A stretch of DNA of 64,000 nt, from the NCBI GenBank assembly GCA_023935145.1, contig CM043699.1, positions 68,612,638-68,676,637 of the forward strand, in the 5' to 3' direction. Below are positions 57,162 to 64,000 of the stretch, piece after piece (the first letter of the stretch is position 1; every line of letters starts with the position of its first letter). The translations under genes and the position numbers were made by a program. The notes beneath the pieces were generated by a model. That model made no database searches and was not told the origin of the DNA. It saw only the letters and a program-made list of their open reading frames with translations. Origin of the DNA: Bretschneidera sinensis. Taxonomy: Eukaryota; Streptophyta; Magnoliopsida; Brassicales; Akaniaceae.

Positions 57162-58283
57162 ATGGCACCTAAAACTAAGAGACAAAGGGGGAAACAACCT
57201 CAAGAGTATGATGAGAGTAAATTTGTTAGTCACAATGCTAGTGAGAGGTATGTTAGTTTGATGCATGCTAGGAGACCCATTCCTGAAAGAGGTTTCACTA
57301 TCACAGAGAGGGGAAACCCAACTTTGTTTAGGATGATTAGTGAAAGGAATTAGGGTGCATTTGGGAGACAACCACCTAATTCCATTATTAATGTGGTTAG
57401 AGAGTTTTATGCCAATGCGAAAGAGCATAGAAATGGAAAAGTGATGGTTAGAGGAAAAACAGTTTCCTTTGACAGTGCATCTATTAATAGATTTTATGGG
57501 CTACCCGACATTGAGAACAACGAATATTCTGCTTATTTGTCTAATGTTGACTATGATGTGGTTTGTAACACAATCTGTATTCCGGGCATGACTTGGAAGA
57601 TGCCGGGTGGTAATCCTAAGACCTTTCCCATTACTTCTTTGACTGTGAATGCTCGGGCTTGGCAATGCTTTGTGTGATAGAAGATGATGCCCACTACGCA
57701 TTATAGCGATGTTACTATTGAGAGGGTTGTTCTTATATATGCCATTTTGATGGGTATGACGATTGATGTGGGTCAAATAATGTTTAATTTTATCATCCAT
57801 ACTATGAGATAAAACCTCAATCTATACTTCCCCTCTTTGATTACCCAATTATGCATCCGAGATGGCATCCAATACACTAGTGATGAGGAAGCACAACACC
57901 CAAAGAAACCTATCGATGATGGAATGCTCAATGTGATTAAGGCATCAAGGTTGTAAGCTCTGGGAGAGGGAGCAGCAGTTGCTGCCCCCCCTCCACCTCC
58001 TAGGTCTCTTACTGTTGCAGAGAGGCTAGAGCATTTAGAGATTCGATTTGATGAGCACCAGAAATTCTTACTGGATAGGTTTGATCATCAAGAACGATTC
58101 TTGGCCAAGCATGCAAAGTATCAAGCAGGGGTTTACTCTTCTTTTGGTCAGATGTACCAACACCTTGCCTCCGCCACCGATTGTGATATGGATCATTTTC
58201 CCATCTTGCCACCCTATCCGGGTTCATCTTTTGATCCAACTCCAGAGAACGATGAAGAGCGGGACAATGACATGGAGGATTAA
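57162..58283 (+). pseudogene. ORF3 of element A (putative plant transposon protein)
   Basis: ATG 57162 gives MAPKTKRQRGKQPQEYDESK, FVSHNASERYVSLMHARRP and PERGFTITERG, with a stop at about 57351. The frame at 57393-57677 has VREFYANAKEH, VRGKTVSFDSASINRFYGLP and TVNARAWQ. After further stops come THYSDVT, IDVGQIMFN and SLITQLCIR, a proline run and 58101-58283 ending in an acidic tail. It is the most complete ORF3 here, about 370 codons. The family sits in the env position of Athila elements and has no established function. No signal peptide or clear membrane segment is seen, so an envelope role is not supported by this copy. Confidence 0.85.
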
Positions 58284-60024
58284 CTTTTGGGTTATCTTTT
58301 GTTTGTTTCGTTTTATGTTATTTTATTTTATTATCGGATGACTGTATTAACTTTTATATTGGATTAACTTTTTGTTTTCTTTATTTTTCATACTTCATCT
58401 TTCATTTTTAGTTATTTATATAGTTTTGATGTGCTAACCTAACATTCGATGGGAATCTTAATGTTACACCGTAGTTTCCTTGTTTTTGTTTGTTTTGTTC
58501 TATGTTAGAGATCAAAATTTCAAAAAGAGGAACGGTATAGAGTTCAAATGGTCATGCACAATTTTCGGCTTCCTCACACTTTTGGTTAAAAAGGGAGTTT
58601 CTTTTATTTTTGCTTTCACATTGAGGACTATGTTTATCTTAAGTTAGGGGTGGAGGAAACACATTTCTTATTCCATACCATTGAATTGCTTGGTTGTCAC
58701 TTTCCCTTTGTAGTTTTAATTCGTTTGTTAGGATATACATATATATATATATATGTTTTGTGTTAGCTTTGGAGTTAATTTACATGTCAATGATATGAGT
58801 TTAATTGAGATAGCATATAGTGTTTAGAAGAAGTTAAATCTTGTTTTGGTTTGAGAATAATCTTGAGTGTCGATCTTCATTTGGTTTGAGACTTTGGTTT
58901 GTGGTAAGATTGCATGATGAGTCTAAAACATTTAGAGAAGTTTTATGTGCGACTGTTTTGTGAATATGTTTGAGGTCTCGACAAGCTGTATAACTTAGTT
59001 TATAATCGCATGAGGCGAAATCCTAGAATACACACTACTTAGGATATGATGTAGGCCATCTTTGGACCGTTTGAGCCCTTCAACCTTACCTTTGTTATAT
59101 TTATCACTAGTCAACTGTTTAAGCCCTTTTTCTAAAAAAATTTAGCCTTGTTTCTTTCAATAGCCCATTCACTTACCTTTATGAGCCTAAAAATATGTTA
59201 TCCTTACCTTTCTTTTAAGAGAACTTAGTTTATACACATTTGTTGAGAAGCACTTAAGAGGAGTAAAGATGGAAATATTAAGAAAAAAAATATATCACTA
59301 CCATAACCCAAGTACATTAAAAGAGATAGGTTGGGGGTTGTGGAAAAGAGTAAAAAAATGAAAACAGAGGTGAATGACTAAGTGCTAAAAAAAATATAAA
59401 GAAGGGAAATTTTGGCAAAGAAAAAAAATGGTGAATTATTGAGAGAAATACTCGAAAAATGGTTGAATGAGTTGGGTGTTGAAGTAAGGTTATCTAGTAC
59501 TTAAAGTGGTTGTGTTTAAATTAAGAAACTGGGTTCTTTTACTTGTTTAATCCTTCCCGTTCTTTCTTGACCTTTACCTTAGCCTAACGTTACAAGCCTA
59601 TTAAAGATGCTAGTGATCCGATGTAGTGTGATTTTTCTACAGTAGTGGAGAGTGATTTGGAAAGTGAGCCTATAGAGCTTGATTTGTGATTGATGTCACG
59701 CAATTTAATATGATTTTAGAGGCCAAGACTTGTATTCATGAATGTTGTACATAAAATTATTCAGGTGTTTGGATTGACGGTTTGTGGTAAGATGGATGTT
59801 AAGAGTCGATAACGATTTTGAGGTTGATGTTTGGATTATTTTTGGACTTGGGTGGTATTTAATGATTCTATGTGTTGTGTATTATGTGCGATTTTTTATA
59901 CAAAAAGTTGAATTATTCTTGGATTAACGCTAACATTGCTTTTTGTTGTTTTGATTTCTAATAGAATTCATTTCCTGTTTTTCGCTTGAATTACTAGGGA
60001 CTAGCAATAAGCTAGTTAGGGTTA
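58284..60024 (+). mobile_element. 3' noncoding region of element A
   Basis: About 1.74 kb of AT-rich sequence with the conserved block at 58616-58664 (cacattgaggactatg, then ttaagttaggggtggagg), an AT microsatellite near 58737-58755, and an end 'gctagttagggtta' directly before the 3' LTR, where the polypurine tract should be. No genes. Confidence 0.85.
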
Positions 60025-61303
60025 TGATGAGAGTCATAAAATGCATCTTAATAGTATTTATTTGTTAGAGTTTTAGGGCTGAATTACACATTTATGCCTT
60101 AATAGTTCTAAAGTGTCATTCTTGGTATGTTGATTTATTTCGATGCAATTTCAGGTATTTTGGGTTTAAAAGAGATTAAAAAGCTAATGTTGCATAAAGG
60201 ACGAAGATTCTATGCATATCGTAGTGAAGGAATGGTTTCTGAAGGACAAAATGAAGAGAAACCCATTTCTAGGGTTCCATGCTACGGCGAGGAAAGGTTC
60301 GAGTCACTGCCACCAGAACTATCAGCTTCTGAGCTAGAGGTTGGACTCAAGGTTGTGCTCCGCGACCTCTAGAGCTCTAAAAAGCCAAGATTCAGGGTGG
60401 TGCCACGGCCTGGACCAGGTTGAGCCGCGGCGCAAGCGCGATCCCTTGTTTCTATTTCACGACTTTATTAGGGCTTTAATGACATTTTTGGACCCGAAAA
60501 TACCCTTTAAACTTTTGAAGTATTAATAGAACACTTAGGTTTGATTGAAAAGAAGGCTGGAATCAAGAGCAAACACATTCTTCTCCATTTTAGGTGATCA
60601 AGCATGAGCCTAATGTCCAACTAATCTCCAAGCAAGGCAAAATGATGAGTTCCTAGGTGTAGTTATTCTTATTTTTATTCTTGATTCAGTTGTATAGATT
60701 CGTTGTTAAACATTGTTTATGATTTACTCTTTGATTAAGTAAAAATGAGATGATTTACTCTTAATCCAGTGATTACATCTTTCTCCTCTATATAAGTCTA
60801 GTGAAGCTTTTCTTATGTCAAGTTGTTAGATGTGATTGATTTCGGTAGATTCATCTTATAGATTTGTCTATTACTGCGGTGTTGTTATTGAAATATATTG
60901 TCGTTTCTTGACAATCTATAAGATAGGTCATGTGTGCTTGAATCGGAATTAAAGAGTAATTTGTAGCAATTACATTAAGATTTTTATGTGCTTTGATTGA
61001 ATATTTACTGATTACTTGTTTGGGATGTGAAACTAGCAATCGAGATAAAACTATTGAGTCAAGATCCCTGGGATAAGGCAACGAACTTAGGAAGAATTCC
61101 TGAAACCTTGTTATTGCTTTATTGAATCCTTCATCATATTTTCACAACTCTCTCATATAGCTTCATTCGTAAAACAAAGATTTACTCCTTTGAATTTCAT
61201 CGTTTCATGTTAAGGTTTACACTTTCTCTTGTAGTTTGCTTTTCCTCGTGGGATCGACACCTCATCTATACACAATAATCGTGTGTTAGTTTGAGCGTAA
61301 TCA
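60025..61303 (+). repeat. 3' LTR of element A
   Basis: 1279 bp, TGATGAGAGTCAT ... TTGAGCGTAATCA, followed by the AGTGC duplication. It contains GCCGCGGCGC at 60424-60433, where the 5' LTR has a one-base change. It is the only A LTR with the segment at about 60081-60132. Frames in it (60127-60372, 60851-61081) are not genes. Confidence 0.92.
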
Positions 61304-61985
61304 AGTGCTTCTCAACAAATGTGTATAAACTAAGTTCTCTTAAAAGAATGGTAAGGATAAAATATTTTTAGGCTCATAAAGGTAAGTAAATGGGCTATCG
61401 AAAGAAACAAGGCTAAATTTTGTTTTATTTTTTTTTTTTAAAAAATGATCAAACAGGTAACTAGCGATAAATATAACAAAGGTAAGCTTGAAAGGCTCAA
61501 ACAGTCCAAAGATGACCTACATCATATCTTGAGTAGTGTGCATTCTAGGATTTCGCCTCAAATGATTATCAAATAAGTTCTAGAGCTTGTTGAGACCGCA
61601 AAAGTATTCACAAAACATTCGAACATAAAACTTCTCTAAATGTTTTAGACTAATCATGCAATCTTATCGCAAACCAGAGTCTCAAACTAAATGAAGATCG
61701 ACACTTAAAATTACTCTCAAACTGAAGCAAGATTTAACTTCTTCTAAAAGTTATATGCTATCTCAATTATAATCATATCACTGATATGTAAATTAACTCC
61801 AAAACTAACACAAACATACTAAAAAAAATGACACCAAACAGTTCAATGGTATGAAATAGGAAATGCGTTTCCTCCACCCCCCAATATAAGACTTGCATTA
61901 TTCCTAATGTGAAAGAAAAAAGTCGAGAGAAAGAAAAAGAGAAAAAAGAAAGTAAAGAAAACTAATTAAATAAATAAAAATGAAA
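61304..61985 (-). mobile_element. 3' noncoding region of element D, right of A
   Basis: It continues the text broken at 35236 (cttctcaacaaatgtgtata follows AGTGC, as in E near 9425). It includes the conserved block at 61864-61911 in a slightly decayed form. Near 61980 it passes directly to the integrase end, so the spacer and ORF3 seen in A and E are absent. Confidence 0.8.
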
Positions 61986-62024
61986 AAAAATAAAACTAAT
62001 ATACAATGGAACGAAAGTACCCGA

Positions 62025-62739
62025 TTAAGAAGGATAAACCGGGGGCACCAAAGTGATCACTTCGGGCCTATCTTCAACACATTCATGTTCCAAGTAGAGC
62101 TTCAACCTCCGGCCATTAACTCGAAATGCATGACCGTTGGAGGGATCTTCAACTTCTAGCACTCCATTTGGAAAAACACTCTTCACAACATAAAGTCCCT
62201 TCCATCGTGATTGCAATTTTCCCGGATGGAAGTGTAACCGAGAATCATAAAGAAAAACTCGATTACCTTGTTCAAAATTTTTTTAGAGTATTTTCTGATT
62301 ATGTACCACTTCCACCCTTGACTTTAAGTCCTTAGCATTATCATATGCATCATCCCTCAACTCCGCAAGTTCACAAAGTTGCATTTTCCTCTCCTCATCG
62401 GACATCTTAAAGTCATATTTAAAATTTTGAATAGCCCAATATGCTCTATGCTCAAGCTCTACCGATAAGTGACATGCTTTACCGAATACTAACCGATAAG
62501 AAGATGCTCCAAGAACCGTCTTGTATGCTGTCCGGTATGCCCAAAGCGCATCCAATAGGCGCAAAGACCAATCTTTTCAATTTGGATTTACCGTTTTTTC
62601 AAGTATTCTCTTAATCTCCCTATTTGCTTGTTCCGCTTGGCCATTGGTTTGTGGATAGTAAGCTGTAAAAACCTTATGGGTGACTCCATACCTACGCATC
62701 AACGCCTCAAAAGAAAGGTTAAAAAATGTGACCCTTAAT
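62025..62739 (-). pseudogene. Integrase C-terminal part of element D, cut by G
   Basis: Minus frames at 62283-62564 ([45 protein letters not shown]) and 62025-62216 (QSRWKGLYVVKSVF, FRVNGRRLKLYLEHE), separated by a stop. Further upstream, 62570-62739 encodes the end of the core in a broken frame up to the point where G inserts. GPYVV reads GLYVV here. Confidence 0.83.
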
Positions 62740-63570
62740 TGTTGTGAGTTTTAAATTATTCGCAAGCACACGAGTCGTTTGCAATATAGTGTGTGCGAGT
62801 GCGAGGTCGAATCCACAGGGAATTGCGTCGTGAAAATATATTTTTATCTAAACTAAACCTATTTTAGCCTAGTTCCAAATTCTAAATTGTATTGTGCAAA
62901 GAAATATAAACTTAAATTAAATTGATTTAAAACAAATGATAAAAATACTAAGGTTTCTAAATCCACCCCACCAAATTAAAGCATATATTTTCATGACTTT
63001 GTTCTTACAACCGACAAGCAATTTCGTCCTATGCATATTCTATATAAAAGTAATTTATCAAATAATTCCATGAATCCATCGATATATAAATCACAACGAA
63101 TACCTTAATTAAACCAAATCATCCAGTGTATCTGTTTACTTTAGAATCACAATGGATATCCAATTTACTTTGGATGATTCGCTGTATCCGTCAAATGAAA
63201 CATATGGAATATCTAATTTGAACAATTTATAAACAAAACAATCAATTATAAGAATTTACTCAAACAATTGAATTGAAATAGAACATCAATAAAAAAATGT
63301 TAGAATAACATATATGAAAATATAATGCTAATTAATGGCGAGACTTCATCTTCAATCTCAGATGAAGGTTTTAGCCTCTCATGATTATGAAAATAAATTT
63401 CACGATTAAAGTGTTAAACATTAAACTTTAAAACTAAAAAGAAACAAATTAAAACCGACAATATATGGATAGAGAAATTCCACTCACAGCTGCTGTGCGG
63501 CGCTTTCCCCCCTTGGTAGAAAAGCCTTCCAGATTGCACACAGATTGCCCCTCAAGATGGAGTGAAATGG

Positions 63571-63582
63571 GGCTTTTATAGG
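63571..63582 (-). promoter_or_regulatory. TATA box of G LTR
   Basis: CCCTATAAAAGC on the minus strand, just downstream of the 'cccacatc' doublet, as in the solo LTR at 38.76 kb. Inferred. Confidence 0.55.
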
Positions 63583-63700
63583 GAAACACCATGAGTGCAA
63601 TGTGTTTCCAACTGATGTGGGATATATGATGTAAAATGTATTTCCAACTGGTGTGGGATGTGGGATTTAATCCTTCACATGCCCTTCAAAACTTCTGCCC

Positions 63701-64000
63701 ACGCTGAAATCATGCACAACCTGACCTTTGTCTACTAAAACTGCCATAACTTTCTCTAAAAAAATCATATTTATGTGTTGTAAATTCTTCAAAAAATAGA
63801 CATCCGGATCTTTCCAAGCATATATGGCTCATCTCCTGTTTCTACTTGAATCATTACAGTTAATCTGCAAAAATCACTTCTGTCATGCTGAAATCACGCA
63901 TAGCCTAACCTTTGTCTACTAAAACTGCCATAACTTTCTGCAGAAAAATCATATTTATGAGCCGTTAAATTTTTCAGAAAATAGATATCTGGATCTTTCC
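63701..64000 (-). repeat. Shared LTR cassette, tandem in G (period 184 bp)
   Basis: Copies begin at 63701 and 63885 with 'acgctgaaatcatgcac' and 'atgctgaaatcacgcat'. Both read 'aactgccataactttct' and 'ggatctttcc'. The second is cut by the window edge. The sense relative to the LTR is the same as in F, D and the solo LTR. Confidence 0.85.

Larger units (their letters stand above)
35237..61303 (+). mobile_element. Element A: near-complete Athila-type retrotransposon, split by B
   Basis: LTRs at 35237-36463 and 60025-61303, and perfect 5-bp duplications AGTGC at 35232-35236 and 61304-61308. After removing B (36880-51291 plus one duplication) the element is about 11.65 kb. Order: 5' LTR, tRNA-Asp primer site, gag, protease, RT, RNase H, integrase, spacer, ORF3, 3' noncoding, 3' LTR. 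All domains are present and collinear, making it the best reference for the family, but every ORF carries at least one stop or frameshift. Confidence 0.93.
33994..62739 (-). mobile_element. Element D: Athila-type element split by A, truncated by G
   Basis: Two visible parts: 33994-35236 (3' LTR remnant plus 3' noncoding) and 61304-62739 (3' noncoding plus integrase). They are separated by element A, whose perfect AGTGC duplication rejoins them seamlessly. Reading on the minus strand, integrase leads directly into the 3' noncoding block, so ORF3 is deleted near 61980. The LTR has A/E-type U5 text (CTCAAACTAACACGCG) but a different U3 with the 184-bp cassette. At 62739/62740 the LTR of element G interrupts the integrase core. 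Confidence 0.8.
62740..64000 (-). repeat. Element G: partial LTR running off the window
   Basis: It interrupts D's integrase. It starts TGTTGTGAGTTTTAAATTA, then 'gtgcgaggtcgaatccacaggg', the style of a U5 end of a minus-strand LTR. TATA (CCCTATAAAAGCC, reverse) is at 63571-63582, the 'cccacatc' doublet at about 63620-63675 and two tandem copies of the shared cassette from 63701 to the edge. Over 1.26 kb is visible. The element's interior and other end are outside the window. The minus orientation is inferred from the order TATA then 'cacaggg' end. Confidence 0.7.

Noticed and set aside
57162..58283. ORF3 as a retroviral-type envelope gene
   Set aside because: It sits in the env position, but no signal peptide or transmembrane segment is visible, and the C-terminus is acidic and soluble-looking. 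Only the family name is justified.

Overview
This is plant nuclear DNA, most likely from a eudicot with a large repeat-rich genome. Nearly all of it is decayed Ty3/gypsy LTR retrotransposon sequence, stacked by repeated nesting. I find no intact cellular protein gene, tRNA, rRNA or CRISPR array. Most Athila-type copies carry a primer-binding site matching the 3' end of plant tRNA-Asp. They also have Athila-style gag/protease motifs and, after pol, a third ORF of the putative plant transposon protein family. Two other elements (H, I) are chromovirus-like gypsy elements. The species cannot be read from this sequence.

Left part (1-19.3 kb): the 3' end of an Athila-like element (1 to about 1.5 kb) is followed by anonymous sequence. 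Then comes chromovirus-like element H (+, 4115-19273, LTRs of about 491 bp). H is split in its integrase by Athila-type element E (-, 7344-17697, LTRs of 1310 and 1313 bp, near-matching CCTAC/CCTAT target duplication).

Middle (19.3-28.4 kb): mostly unassigned. It holds a 4 x 32 bp tandem repeat, a degenerate array with a period of about 138 bp, a probable solo LTR (-, 23191-24724), an array of about six 110-bp units, and traces of minus-strand coding-like sequence.

Right part (28.4-64 kb): a deep nest. Chromovirus-like I (+) is cut at 31149 by Athila-type F (+). F is cut at 33993 by Athila-type D (-). D is cut by Athila-type A (+, 35237-61303, perfect AGTGC duplication). A's gag is cut by B (-, 36880-51291). 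B carries a + strand solo LTR in its 3' LTR (38154-39671) and element C (-, 44325-51227) in its 5' LTR. D is cut a second time, at 62740, by the LTR of element G, which runs off the window.

None of the elements is autonomous now. A is the most complete (gag, protease, RT, RNase H, integrase, ORF3) but carries stops and frameshifts. E lost the gag core and part of RT. B has gag only. C lost RT, RNase H and integrase. D lost ORF3. The observations most worth following are: a cassette of about 184 bp shared by otherwise different LTRs (F, D, the nested solo LTR, and tandemly in G); family-specific CpG-rich motifs that occur in both the LTR and the spacer before ORF3; a 3' noncoding motif kept in five copies; and an RNase H catalytic-position change shared by two separate copies.
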